26,274 bases of DNA from Clostridium sp. UBA4108 (GTDB lineage: Bacteria > Bacillota > Clostridia > Clostridiales > Clostridiaceae), in NCBI GenBank assembly GCA_002381695.1, contig DFXM01000019.1, forward strand, positions 1 through 26,274, in the 5' to 3' direction. Each line of letters opens with the position of its first letter. Within the stretch, counting starts at the first letter, position 1. The notes under the pieces are model-generated. The model did no database searches, was not told the DNA's origin, and worked only from the letters and a program-made list of their open reading frames with translations. Shown piece by piece: positions 1-7,792 of the stretch. The position numbers and the translations under genes were made by a program.

Positions 1-86
1 CAACCGTAGGTTGCAATTCACTGGCAAAGCCAATTCTCTGCACCTTTGGTGCAATTCACTAAATAAGTTACTTCGTAATTTATTTA
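1..86. repeat. Row of four short hairpins with 3-base loops and 6-base linkers
   Basis: Four inverted repeats follow one another. Each begins with T and ends with A, and each has a 3-base loop. Hairpin 1 (about 1-15, cut by the window edge) is CAACC-GTA-GGTTG. Hairpin 2 (22-32) is TGGC-AAA-GCCA. Hairpin 3 (39-53) is TGCACC-TTT-GGTGCA. Hairpin 4 (60-86) has a 12-bp stem around loop TTC at 72-74, with one G-T pair. The three linkers (16-21, 33-38, 54-59) are ATTCAC, ATTCTC and ATTCAC. The stems differ while linker and loop size are kept, so this is a designed-looking unit rather than chance AT-rich folding. It ends 8 bases before the grdD ribosome site. The function is unknown to me; a dispersed intergenic repeat or an RNA processing/stability element are both possible. 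Confidence 0.75.
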
Positions 87-108
87 AATTATGAAAAGGG
101 GTGTAATG

Positions 109-1272
109 ATGAGTGAAAATGCTACTAAAGCCATGATTGCTGAGGTATTTAGTGATATAGCTAATGGAATTAAAAGCGGACAATTTAAGAAAAAAGTTAA
201 AATAGGTTTGACTATATTAGGCTCTGAGCACGGCATTGAAGAAATGATAAGCGCTGCTGAGTTTGCAAAAGCTAAGTATGGTGATTTCGATATAGTTTTA
301 ATAGGATCAAAAATAGACAGTGAGTTTGAAGTAGTAGAGGTAGAAACAGCAGAGGAAGGCCATAAAAAAATGACATCAATGCTTGAAAGTGGAGAGATTC
401 AAGGTTGTGTAACTCAGCATTTTGATTTCCCTATTGGAGTATCTACAGTAGGAAAAGTTGTAACTCCAGGAAAAGGAAGAGAGATGATAATAGCAACAAC
501 TACAGGAACTACTTCCACAAATAGGGTAGAAGGAATGGTGATGAATGCTATTTCTGGTATATCTGTAGCAAAAGCTAATGGAATTAAAGATCCTAAAGTT
601 GGAATTTTAAATATAGATGGTGCAAGACAAGTTGAAAGAATTTTAAAAGAGATTCAACAAAATGGGTATAAATTTTCATTTACCGAATCATTAAGGGCTG
701 ATGGTGGTGCTGTAATGAGAGGAAATGATTTATTAGCTGGAACTCCAGATGTTATGGTTTGTGACTCCTTAACAGGAAATCTTCTTATTAAAATGTTTTC
801 TTCGTTCACGACAGGTGGAAGCTATGAAACTGTAGGTGCAGGATATGGACCGGGTATTGGTGAAGATTATGATAAACTTGTAAATATAGTATCAAGGGCA
901 TCTGGAGCACCACTTATAGCTGAAGCATTAAAATATTGTGCTATTTGTGCTGAAAATAAAGTTTTGGATATAGCAAGAGATGAGTTTAAAGCTGCTAATG
1001 ATGCGGGATTAAAGGGAGCTATTGAAAAGACTCTTAAAAAGGCTAATAAACCAGAAGACTCAGCAGAAGTGAAAATGCCAGCTAAAAAAGTAGTTACATA
1101 CTCAATTGCTGGAATTGATATTTTGGAATTAGAGAATGCTTGTAAATCATTATGGAAAGAAAATATATACTCTGAAAGTGGAATGGGATGTACAGGACCT
1201 ATAGTATTAGTTGCTGAAGAAGATGGTACTAAGGCAGAAGAAATTCTTAAGAAAGCAGAATTTTTAGGGTAG
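109..1272 (+). CDS. grdD: Glycine/sarcosine/betaine reductase complex, component C alpha subunit
   Basis: GrdD is the subunit of glycine reductase protein C that releases the acetyl group, delivered as a thioester, to phosphate, giving acetyl phosphate for ATP synthesis in Stickland fermentation. The protein (about 387 residues) is related to PlsX-type phosphate acyltransferases. The Gly-rich stretch SGMGCTGP near the C-terminus holds Cys361 (counted from this start), matching in place the active-site cysteine described for GrdD of Eubacterium acidaminophilum (Cys359). In-frame ATGs lie at 91, 106 and 109. AAAAGGGG at 94-101 is a ribosome site that excludes 91 and suits 109 (7-base spacing) or 106. 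The partner grdC and the other grd genes would lie upstream, outside the window; a terminator follows, so grdD closes the operon. The identification rests on recognising the family. Confidence 0.9.
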   Translation: MSENATKAMIAEVFSDIANGIKSGQFKKKVKIGLTILGSEHGIEEMISAAEFAKAKYGDFDIVLIGSKIDSEFEVVEVETAEEGHKKMTSMLESGEIQGCVTQHFDFPIGVSTVGKVVTPGKGREMIIATTTGTTSTNRVEGMVMNAISGISVAKANGIKDPKVGILNIDGARQVERILKEIQQNGYKFSFTESLRADGGAVMRGNDLLAGTPDVMVCDSLTGNLLIKMFSSFTTGGSYETVGAGYGPGIGEDYDKLVNIVSRASGAPLIAEALKYCAICAENKVLDIARDEFKAANDAGLKGAIEKTLKKANKPEDSAEVKMPAKKVVTYSIAGIDILELENACKSLWKENIYSESGMGCTGPIVLVAEEDGTKAEEILKKAEFLG

Positions 1273-1282
1273 GTATATAAAT

Positions 1283-1320
1283 AAAATTGATTGATATGCG
1301 TATCAGTCAATTTTATTTTA
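1283..1320 (+). terminator. Intrinsic terminator after grdD
   Basis: A stem of 14 positions, AAAATTGATTGATA (1283-1296) pairing with TATCAGTCAATTTT (1301-1314) around TGCG, with one G-T pair, is followed by a T-rich tail. It starts 10 bases after the grdD stop. Confidence 0.85.
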
Positions 1321-1461
1321 TATATTTAAAAATTAAATTTCTGGTTTTGCTGTCGAAAAATTAGTGATATTGAGATTTTATATAACAAGATTTAAAAAAA
1401 ATCTTATTACATTAGTAGTAATTAAAAGTTAAAAATTTGTTTAAATATTAGAAATATTTAT

Positions 1462-1490
1462 TTGATTTGAAGGTTTTTCTATGCTATACT
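1462..1490 (+). promoter_or_regulatory. Sigma-A promoter of the nucleoside-binding lipoprotein gene
   Basis: The -35 is TTGATT (1462-1467), the spacer is 17 bases, and the -10 is TATACT (1485-1490) with an extended TGC just in front. Transcription should start near 1497, leaving a leader of about 200 bases. The 1273-1699 gap holds the grdD terminator, this promoter and the leader below; I see no gene in it. Confidence 0.7.
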
Positions 1491-1519
1491 AATGCTGCTG
1501 CCTTAATTATGCATTGAAC

Positions 1520-1611
1520 TATTATGCTACACAATATGTCGAATTTTAGGCAAATAGAGAGAAAATTTTTGAAAAAATATTGTGGAATAAAATTAATCAT
1601 AAAGCATAATA
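1520..1611 (+). promoter_or_regulatory. Structured 5' leader RNA, possible riboregulator
   Basis: Three nested stems can form in the leader: TATTATGCT (1520-1528) with AGCATAATA (1603-1611), CACAATAT (1530-1537) with ATATTGTG (1577-1584), and AATTTT (1542-1547) with AAAATT (1562-1567). A second ATTATGC at 1506-1512 could compete for the same 3' strand (GCATAAT, 1604-1610). A small hairpin CTAAAA-GAT-TTTTAG (1666-1680) followed by TTTT lies directly before the GGGAGG ribosome site. This layout resembles a switch, but it does not match the purine riboswitch core or any class I know. Confidence 0.4.
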
Positions 1612-1699
1612 ATAATTGTACATAATAAGAGGAATTTTTGAATCTATGTAGAAATTAATTTATGTCTAAAAGATTTTTAGTTTTGGGAGGTAAAAAACT

Positions 1700-2797
1700 A
1701 TGAAAATGAAAAGATTAGTTGCAATGCTTGCAACAGTGGCTATGACAGCTTCATTATTAGTAGGTTGTGGTTCTAAAGATGGTGGAGCTGCTTCAAACGA
1801 TGGTGGAGATAAGAAGGCAGACAAAGAATATATTATAGGACTTTCTACAGATGAGGGTGGTTTAAATGATAAATCATTTAACCAATCTGCAGATGCTGGA
1901 GTAAAAAAAGCAGTAGATGAATTTGGCGTTAAATATACACCAATCGAGTCTCAAAAGAAAGAAGATTATGAACCAAACTTACAATCTTTGATTGATTCTG
2001 GTTCAAACTTAACATTTGCTATAGGTTTCCAAATGGCTGAAGCTACAGCTAATGTAGCTAAAAATAACCCAGATGCAAAACTTGCTATAATAGACTCAGT
2101 AGTAGAAGAGCCAAATGTAATGTCTATTACATTTAAAGAAGAAGAGGGTTCTTTCTTAATGGGAGTTATAGCTGGAAAAATGACTAAGACCAATAAAATA
2201 GGTTTTATTGGTGGAAAAGACTTTGATACAATTAATAAATTTGAAGCAGGATTTGCAGCAGGAGTAAAAGCTGTTAACCCTGAAGCTGCTAAAGGATTAA
2301 TTAGTCCAAACGGTAAGACTCCAGGAACAACTGTAAAATATGCTGATTCTTTTGGAGATGTTAATAAAGGTTATGAGTTAGCTAAATCTCTTTATGAAGG
2401 TGGTTGTGATGTAATATATCATGCTGCTGGTGGAGTAGGAATAGGAATGTTCAAAGCTACAAAAGAATTAAAAGATGCAGGTAAGGAAGTTTGGGCTATT
2501 GGAGTTGATATGGATCAAGCGGTATCAGTTCCAGAGTACAAAGATGTTATACTTTCTTCAATGATTAAAAGAGTTGATATGGGAACATTCGAAGCAACTA
2601 AAGATGTAGTTGGAGGTTCATTCAAAGCAGGACATAAAGAACTTGGAATTGCTGAAGAGGGAATAGGTATGGCTGAAACTACTAAAGATAACACTCCAGC
2701 AGCAGTAGTAAAAGTTGCTGAAGAGTATCAAGGAAAAATTAAAAATGGAGAAATAAAAGTTCCAGCTAATAGAGAACAGGTTATAGACTTTAAATAA
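1700..2797 (+). CDS. BMP-family nucleoside-binding lipoprotein of an ABC transporter
   Basis: This is the extracellular substrate-binding lipoprotein of a nucleoside ABC importer (Bmp/Med/PnrA family, PF02608; compare B. subtilis NupN and treponemal PnrA). Residues 1-22 are a signal peptide ending in LLVGC, so Cys23 is the predicted lipidated residue. A low-complexity linker rich in G, S, D and K follows (about 24-42). The mature domain opens with the family motif around STDEGGLNDKSFNQ and keeps the Gly-rich stretch HAAGGVGIGMF. At 365 residues it is full length. The start has a GGGAGG ribosome site 7 bases upstream. It has its own promoter and terminator, which suits a binding protein needed in excess over the membrane parts encoded just downstream. 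Purine nucleosides are the likely substrates by family, not proven by sequence. Confidence 0.9.
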   Translation: MKMKRLVAMLATVAMTASLLVGCGSKDGGAASNDGGDKKADKEYIIGLSTDEGGLNDKSFNQSADAGVKKAVDEFGVKYTPIESQKKEDYEPNLQSLIDSGSNLTFAIGFQMAEATANVAKNNPDAKLAIIDSVVEEPNVMSITFKEEEGSFLMGVIAGKMTKTNKIGFIGGKDFDTINKFEAGFAAGVKAVNPEAAKGLISPNGKTPGTTVKYADSFGDVNKGYELAKSLYEGGCDVIYHAAGGVGIGMFKATKELKDAGKEVWAIGVDMDQAVSVPEYKDVILSSMIKRVDMGTFEATKDVVGGSFKAGHKELGIAEEGIGMAETTKDNTPAAVVKVAEEYQGKIKNGEIKVPANREQVIDFK

Positions 2798-2832
2798 TAA
2801 ATCTTTACCTAAAAATTAATAAACGTTATAAT

Positions 2833-2865
2833 AAGGCTAGGTTATATATCTAGCCTTTTTTATTT
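2833..2865 (+). terminator. Intrinsic terminator after the lipoprotein gene
   Basis: AAGGCTAG (2833-2840) pairs with CTAGCCTT (2850-2857) around a 9-base loop, followed by a T-rich tail. It separates the binding-protein transcript from the ATPase-permease operon. Confidence 0.88.
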
Positions 2866-2926
2866 AAAAAATAATATAAAAAGTTAATATAAAATTTATA
2901 AAAATAAATACAATATATATATTTTA

Positions 2927-2935
2927 TGATATAAT
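2927..2935 (+). promoter_or_regulatory. Extended -10 promoter of the ATPase-permease operon
   Basis: TG-A-TATAAT gives a perfect -10 (2930-2935) with an extended TG. The -35 region is poor (AATACA at 2907-2912, 17-base spacing). The leader would be about 100 bases long and contains CACAAT (2965-2970), with ACAAT able to pair to ATTGT at 2998-3002. Confidence 0.5.
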
Positions 2936-3043
2936 GTAAATCTGTAAGCTAAAAAATAATGTAGCACAATGTAAAGCTAAATTGAATTTTAAATTTTATT
3001 GTAATTTTTGGGAAGTTTAGGCATTTTTTAAGGAGGAAGGGAA

Positions 3044-4582
3044 ATGAAAAAGGTAATTGAAATGAAGGGTATAACCAAAGTTTTCCCAGGCACCGTGGCT
3101 AATGATGATGTAAATTTTGAACTTTTAGAAGGCGAAACTCATGTATTATTAGGAGAAAATGGTGCGGGAAAAACTACCTTGATGAATATCCTGTATGGTC
3201 TTTATCAGCAGGAAAAGGGTGATATTTATGTAAACGGTAACTTGGTTAAAATCACAAACCCTAATCATGCAATACAACTGGGAATTGGCATGGTTCACCA
3301 ACATTTCATGTTAATTCATAATTTTACAGTTGCGGAAAATATAATTTTGGGATGTGAACCCAAAAAAGGCGTAGCTATTGATATGAAGAAAGCTATTGAA
3401 AATGTAAAAGAAATTTCAGATAGATATGGTTTTGCTATAGACCCTAATGCGGTTATAGAAGATATATCTGTTGGACAGCAACAAAAAGTTGAGATTTTAA
3501 AGGCTTTATATAGGGGAGCTAAAATATTAATACTGGATGAACCTACTGCAGTATTAACACCGCAAGAAATTGAAGAATTAGGGAAAATAATAGAAAATCT
3601 AAAAAAAGAGGGTAAATCTGTAATACTTATTACTCATAAGCTTAAAGAGGTAATGAGTATGAGCGATAGAGTTACAATAATTAGAAGAGGTAAAGTTACA
3701 GGAATAGTTAATACTGTAGATACAGATATTGATGAATTAGCTGAGTTAATGGTTGGAAGAAAAGTTAATCTAGTAGTTGATAAGGAAAGTGCACAAATTG
3801 GAGAAGTAGTTTTAGAGATTAATAAATTATCAGCTAATGATCAAAGGGGATTGCCAGCAGTAAAAGATGTAAGTCTTTCTGTTAGAGCAGGAGAGATTTT
3901 AGGAATAGCTGGAGTTGATGGGAATGGACAAACAGAATTTCTAGAGGTGTTAACTGGACTTAGAAAACCAACTAATGGAAGTATAAAACTAAAGAATAAG
4001 GACATATATGCTAAATCTACTAGGGAAATTATGGATTTAGGTGTTGGACATATTCCGGAAGATAGACAAAAAAGAGGACTAATACTTAATTACTCCTTAA
4101 TAGAAAACTCTGTATTGGGCTCTCATAGAAGTAAAGCCTTTAGTAAAGGATTTATTATGAACTATGGAGCTATAAAAAAACATTGTGACAAACTTATTAA
4201 AGAATTCGATGTAAGAACACCTAATAGTGAGGTTAAGTCTTCAGCACTATCTGGAGGAAACCAACAAAAACTTATAGCCGCAAGAGAAATATCAAAGAAT
4301 CCAGATTTATTGATAGCAGCTCAACCAACAAGAGGAATAGATGTTGGAGCTATAGAATATATTCATAAAAGACTAGTTGAAGAGAGAGACAAAGGAAAAG
4401 CTGTACTTTTAGTTTCTCTTGAACTAGATGAAATACTAGCATTATCAGACAAGATTGCAGTTATGTATGATGGTGAAATAGTAGATATATTAGATAGAAG
4501 TAATGCCGATGAACAGAAATTAGGTATACTTATGGCTGGTGGTAGCCTTAATAAAAAGGAAGGAGTTGTGAAGAATGAATAA
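3044..4582 (+). CDS. Nucleoside ABC transporter, double ATP-binding protein (NupO/YufO type)
   Basis: This is the energy-coupling ATPase of the nucleoside importer, with two nucleotide-binding domains in one 512-residue chain. Domain 1 has Walker A GENGAGKTT (37-45), a Q-loop at about Q86, signature SVGQQQ (142-147), Walker B ILILDEPTAV (161-170) and switch His in ITHKL. Domain 2 has a strong signature LSGGNQQ (402-408), but its Walker A is GVDGNGQTE (290-298) without the Lys-Thr pair, and Walker B reads LLIAAQP (422-428) without the catalytic Glu. Such an asymmetric second site is usual in the sugar/nucleoside double-ATPase class (RbsA/YufO-like), so it is not decay. Ribosome site AAGGAGG is well placed. 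The gene overlaps the next by 8 bases. The domain order and the two following permeases set it apart from a ribose RbsA. Confidence 0.92.
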   Translation: MKKVIEMKGITKVFPGTVANDDVNFELLEGETHVLLGENGAGKTTLMNILYGLYQQEKGDIYVNGNLVKITNPNHAIQLGIGMVHQHFMLIHNFTVAENIILGCEPKKGVAIDMKKAIENVKEISDRYGFAIDPNAVIEDISVGQQQKVEILKALYRGAKILILDEPTAVLTPQEIEELGKIIENLKKEGKSVILITHKLKEVMSMSDRVTIIRRGKVTGIVNTVDTDIDELAELMVGRKVNLVVDKESAQIGEVVLEINKLSANDQRGLPAVKDVSLSVRAGEILGIAGVDGNGQTEFLEVLTGLRKPTNGSIKLKNKDIYAKSTREIMDLGVGHIPEDRQKRGLILNYSLIENSVLGSHRSKAFSKGFIMNYGAIKKHCDKLIKEFDVRTPNSEVKSSALSGGNQQKLIAAREISKNPDLLIAAQPTRGIDVGAIEYIHKRLVEERDKGKAVLLVSLELDEILALSDKIAVMYDGEIVDILDRSNADEQKLGILMAGGSLNKKEGVVKNE

Positions 4583-5651
4583 TAAAGCTAAAGAAATTGC
4601 AAAAGCTTTGCTCTTTCCTATAGTAGCAATTATTATATCACTATTTGTGTCTGTATTCTTTGTTATGTGGGCAAAAAATTATCCAATAACTCAATATTTT
4701 AGTGCATTAAAAGATTTGGTAGGCACAATATGGAAAGGTAGTTTTGGAACTCCAAGAAATGTTATGAATACATTAGCAGAAGTTACTCCACTTATCTTCA
4801 CAGGAGTTGCTAATGCTATAGCATTTAGATGTGGACTATTTAATATTGGAGTTGCAGGACAGTTTGTTCTTGGAATGATTGCTGCTGCAATAGTTGGAAC
4901 AATACCAGGACTAAGTCCTATAGTTCATATACCATTAATCGTTATAAGTGGTATAATAGCAGGAGGAATGTGGGGAGCAGTACCAGGGTTTCTTAAGGCT
5001 AAGTTTGGAACTAGTGAAGTTATAAATACTATAATGATGAACTATATATCTTTAGCTTTAGCAAACTATATTATTCTGAGAACTTCTTTTGGAGTGCAGG
5101 GAAAAGCCGCTACTCCAATCATACAAAAAAGTGCTATGTTTACCAGATTTATGCAGGGGAGTGCAGCTAATACTAGTATATTTATAGGAATATTAGTTGC
5201 TATATTCATAGGATTCTTATTGTGGAAAACTACAGTTGGATATGAAATAAGAGCTGTTGGGCTTAATCCTCATGGTGCTGAATATGGCGGTATTAATATA
5301 GCTAAAAATGCTGTTCTAGCTATGCTTTTATCTGGAGCTATAGCAGGACTTGGTGGTGCTGCTCACGTAGCAGGAGTAACGCTTATGATACAAGATTTTA
5401 TGGTTGTACCAAGCTATGGATTTGATGGTATAGCTGTTGCATTACTTGCCAAAAAAAATCCAATTGCATGTATTGCATCAGCAGTGTTATTTGGTGCATT
5501 AAACAGTAGTGCCAGAACACTTCAAATTAGTGGAATACCAAAAGAAATAGTATTTTTAATTCAATCTATAATTATTATATTTGTAGCTACTGACTATATT
5601 ATGAAATATTTCAGTGATAAGAAAAAGAAGGGGGCGGTAATGAATGGATAA
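4575..5651 (+). CDS. Nucleoside ABC transporter permease 1 (BPD_transp_2 family, NupP/YufP type)
   Basis: This is the first of two membrane subunits that form the channel of the nucleoside importer. The protein (358 residues) is rich in long hydrophobic segments from residue 10 onward and carries the family stretches FTGVANAIAFRCGLFNIGVAGQ and, later, IRAVGLNPHGAEYGGINI, the cytoplasmic loop that contacts the ATPase. The start lies inside the end of the ATPase gene (ATGAATAA overlap, 8 bases), implying translational coupling; the ribosome site AAGGAGG (4557-4563) lies within the ATPase coding end, somewhat far from this start. The C-terminus is Lys-rich and cytoplasmic. Purine nucleoside transport is inferred from the BMP-type binding protein next door. 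Confidence 0.9.
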   Translation: MNNKAKEIAKALLFPIVAIIISLFVSVFFVMWAKNYPITQYFSALKDLVGTIWKGSFGTPRNVMNTLAEVTPLIFTGVANAIAFRCGLFNIGVAGQFVLGMIAAAIVGTIPGLSPIVHIPLIVISGIIAGGMWGAVPGFLKAKFGTSEVINTIMMNYISLALANYIILRTSFGVQGKAATPIIQKSAMFTRFMQGSAANTSIFIGILVAIFIGFLLWKTTVGYEIRAVGLNPHGAEYGGINIAKNAVLAMLLSGAIAGLGGAAHVAGVTLMIQDFMVVPSYGFDGIAVALLAKKNPIACIASAVLFGALNSSARTLQISGIPKEIVFLIQSIIIIFVATDYIMKYFSDKKKKGAVMNG

Positions 5652-6573
5652 TTTTAACTTAATTTCATTATTAACTGCTACGTTAAGAATAGCTACGCCT
5701 CTAATATTTGCAGCACTAGGAGGAGTATTTTCTGAGAGATCAGGTGTAGTTAATATAGGACTTGAAGGTATGATGACCATAGGTGCTTTCTTTGCTGTTT
5801 ATGGTACTCATGTTTCAGGAAGTCCATTTATAGGAATAATATTTGCAATGATAGCAGGTGGAGTATTGGCTTTAGTTCATGCAGTGTTAAGTATTAATCT
5901 TAAAGCTGATCAAGTAATTTCAGGTACAGCTATTAATCTTTTTGCTACAGCATTGTCTAGTTTTCTAATATTTACACTATTTAATACTGGAGGACAAACT
6001 GATATCGTTAAAGCTCTTCCATATAACTTACCGCAGTTTATTAAAAACATACCTGTATTAGGCAGCTTTTTAGCTGGATTAAACTGGTTTGTAATTCTAG
6101 CTATAGTACTAGTGTTTGTAACACATTATGTTATGTATAAAACATCTATGGGTCTTAGAATTAGAGCTGTAGGAGAGCATCCTAAGGCAGCGGATACACT
6201 TGGGATAAACGTTTATAAAATTAGATATATGTGTGTAGTGTTATCAGGAGTTTTAGCAGGTCTTGGTGGAGCTGCACTATCTATAGGGATTACACCTGTA
6301 TATAGAGAAGGAATGGTTGCAGGTCGTGGATTTATAGCACTTGCAGCTATGATATTTGGTAACTGGACTCCGATAGGATCTTTAGGAGCATGTTTATTGT
6401 TTGCACTTGGAGAGTCATTCCAAATTGTAGCACAAGGCTTTGGATGGGCATTGCCATCAGAGGTATTTACAGTAATACCTTATGTGTTAACAATGCTTGC
6501 CCTTACAGGTTTTGTTGGTAAAACTAGTGCACCGGCAGCAAATGGTGTTTCTTATGAAAAAGGATCTAGATAA
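5644..6573 (+). CDS. Nucleoside ABC transporter permease 2 (BPD_transp_2 family, NupQ/YufQ type)
   Basis: This is the second channel-forming membrane subunit, shorter than the first (309 residues). Family landmarks are ALGGVFSERSGVVNIGLEGMM near the N-terminus and the ATPase-contact loop GLRIRAVGEHPKAADTLGINV in the second half. It starts with an 8-base overlap (ATGGATAA) with the upstream permease, exactly the same arrangement as at the ATPase/permease junction, and has a GGGGGCGG ribosome site. It is the last gene of the operon; a terminator begins at its stop codon. The order lipoprotein, double ATPase, long permease, short permease is the standard order for this importer class in Firmicutes. 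Confidence 0.9.
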   Translation: MDNFNLISLLTATLRIATPLIFAALGGVFSERSGVVNIGLEGMMTIGAFFAVYGTHVSGSPFIGIIFAMIAGGVLALVHAVLSINLKADQVISGTAINLFATALSSFLIFTLFNTGGQTDIVKALPYNLPQFIKNIPVLGSFLAGLNWFVILAIVLVFVTHYVMYKTSMGLRIRAVGEHPKAADTLGINVYKIRYMCVVLSGVLAGLGGAALSIGITPVYREGMVAGRGFIALAAMIFGNWTPIGSLGACLLFALGESFQIVAQGFGWALPSEVFTVIPYVLTMLALTGFVGKTSAPAANGVSYEKGSR

Positions 6574-6598
6574 AAGAGAGAGAAATCTCTCTTTTTTT
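6572..6598 (+). terminator. Intrinsic terminator of the nucleoside transporter operon
   Basis: AAAAGAGAGA pairs with TCTCTCTTTT around GAAA, and the run of T continues to 6598. The stem begins at the stop codon of the last permease. Confidence 0.88.
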
Positions 6599-6716
6599 AT
6601 GTTTAAATATATTAGAAAATACTATTTAAACTACATATCTATATATGAATAGAATAAAAATATATACAAATGTAGTATATTTAACCCTATTTCTTATTTT
6701 AATATATTAAATAATA

Positions 6717-6725
6717 TGTTAAAAT
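6717..6725 (+). promoter_or_regulatory. Possible extended -10 promoter for the DUF429 gene
   Basis: TG-T-TAAAAT is a fair extended -10; I find no good -35 (TTTTAA at 6697-6702). Little else is recognisable in the AT-rich 6599-6828 gap. Confidence 0.3.
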
Positions 6726-6828
6726 TAATAATAAGAAGTTTTTAGTTTATCAATGTTCTGAAAATGTGTTATTATTAAGTCATAACTTAGAATATTATAA
6801 ATATTCATATAGTATGGGGTGGTATAAA

Positions 6829-7569
6829 ATGAAGGTAACAGGGATAGAGATTTGTGATGCAGGTTGGTTATGCGTTTGCATAGAAAATGATATATGGGAA
6901 ATTAATATTTTAAGTAGCATAGAAGAAATAATAAATCAATACGGAGATAGTGAGTTATTTTTAACAAACATTCCAATTGGATTAATGGACGATAAAGAAG
7001 AAAGACAATGCGATTTGGGGGCAAGAAAGATATTTTCAGCTGTTAACATGGTAAAATTACCACCAACACCATGTAGAGAAACTTTATATGCAGAGAATTT
7101 TGGAGAAGCTAATAGGATTAATAGAAAAATTACTGGGAAGCAGTTACCATCAAAAATTTGGGATATTGCAAGAGAAATTATTTGCATTAATGAATTTTTA
7201 GTTGAAAATCATGAATATAGAAGTAGATTTAAAGAATGTAATACTGAATTAACCTTTGCTATGCTAGGACATAAACCTATGAGATATAATAAAGTTGTTT
7301 TAGCAGGATATAAAGAAAGAAAAGCAATTTTAGAACAAATATATCCTAATGTAACAGATATATTAGATCATGCTATTGAAAACTTTAGAAGAAAAGATGT
7401 GAAGGCACATAACGTATTAGATGGTATTTGCTTAGCTCTTAGTGGTTACCTTGGATTGAAGAATGGATTTTATATTATACCAAGTGAGCCACAATATGAT
7501 AGTAAAGGTCTTAAGATGGAAATAAACATAGGAAAATATGATGATTTGGATTATAGTAGGCTATTATAA
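6829..7569 (+). CDS. DUF429 family protein of unknown function
   Basis: The protein matches DUF429 (PF04250), a widespread family of unknown role with a predicted RNase H-like fold. Visible family blocks are the opening GIEICDAGW (5-13, usually GVDGCRGGW), TNIPIGL (46-52, usually with Asp where this has Asn47), R-x-CD (59-62), LPPTPCRE (77-84) and the late VLDGICLAL (196-204). The first two acidic positions of the usual pattern read Glu7 and Asn47 here, so any metal-dependent activity may be altered. An open frame extends 21 codons upstream to a GTG at 6766, but GGGGTGGT (6816-6823) sits 5 bases before the ATG at 6829 and the family start fits there, giving 246 residues. It stands alone between two terminators. 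No function can be assigned. Confidence 0.75.
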   Translation: MKVTGIEICDAGWLCVCIENDIWEINILSSIEEIINQYGDSELFLTNIPIGLMDDKEERQCDLGARKIFSAVNMVKLPPTPCRETLYAENFGEANRINRKITGKQLPSKIWDIAREIICINEFLVENHEYRSRFKECNTELTFAMLGHKPMRYNKVVLAGYKERKAILEQIYPNVTDILDHAIENFRRKDVKAHNVLDGICLALSGYLGLKNGFYIIPSEPQYDSKGLKMEINIGKYDDLDYSRLL

Positions 7570-7585
7570 GAATGAATAAATTTAT

Positions 7586-7623
7586 AAAAAGCAGTCATAA
7601 ATATATATTTATGACTGCTTTTT
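7586..7623 (+). terminator. Long-stem intrinsic terminator after the DUF429 gene
   Basis: A perfect 17-bp stem (7586-7602 with 7607-7623, core GCAGTCATAAAT) closes on a 4-base loop, with A5 on the left and T5 on the right. It can act on both strands, although the next gene is also on the plus strand. Confidence 0.88.
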
Positions 7624-7792
7624 AAATTTAACTAATCAATTAACTAGATACATAAGTATGCTTATTAAAGAACAGTATAAATATATATAAGGCAAAGGAA
7701 TTTCATAATACAAGAAATTTTCTATTTAATTTATTTTAATATGAATGAAAAGAGGGACTTTCACAAATTAATCTTATAAAGATAAAGCGATA

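Noticed and set aside
22..60. Sigma-54 promoter before grdD (TGGCA followed by TGCA)
   Set aside because: The GG and GC elements are about 16 bases apart, not the required 10, and both lie in hairpin stems.
1..86. CRISPR array
   Set aside because: The repeated parts are only 6-base linkers, the variable parts are palindromic, and the period is irregular.
867..1310. Minus-strand open frame opposite grdD
   Set aside because: It is a shadow of a well-supported gene, with no ribosome site; it also runs across the grdD terminator.
1561..1580. CodY box in the lipoprotein leader
   Set aside because: The best alignment to AATTTTCWGAAAATT has about four mismatches, no more than expected in AT-rich DNA.
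1497..1690. Purine (guanine/adenine/2'-dG) riboswitch before the nucleoside transporter
   Set aside because: The conserved core, with TATA...GTTTCTACC-type junction sequences, is absent on the plus strand.
3880..4340. Decayed second ATPase domain in the double ATPase gene
   Set aside because: Loss of Walker A Lys and Walker B Glu in domain 2 is typical for this transporter class, while the signature motif is intact.
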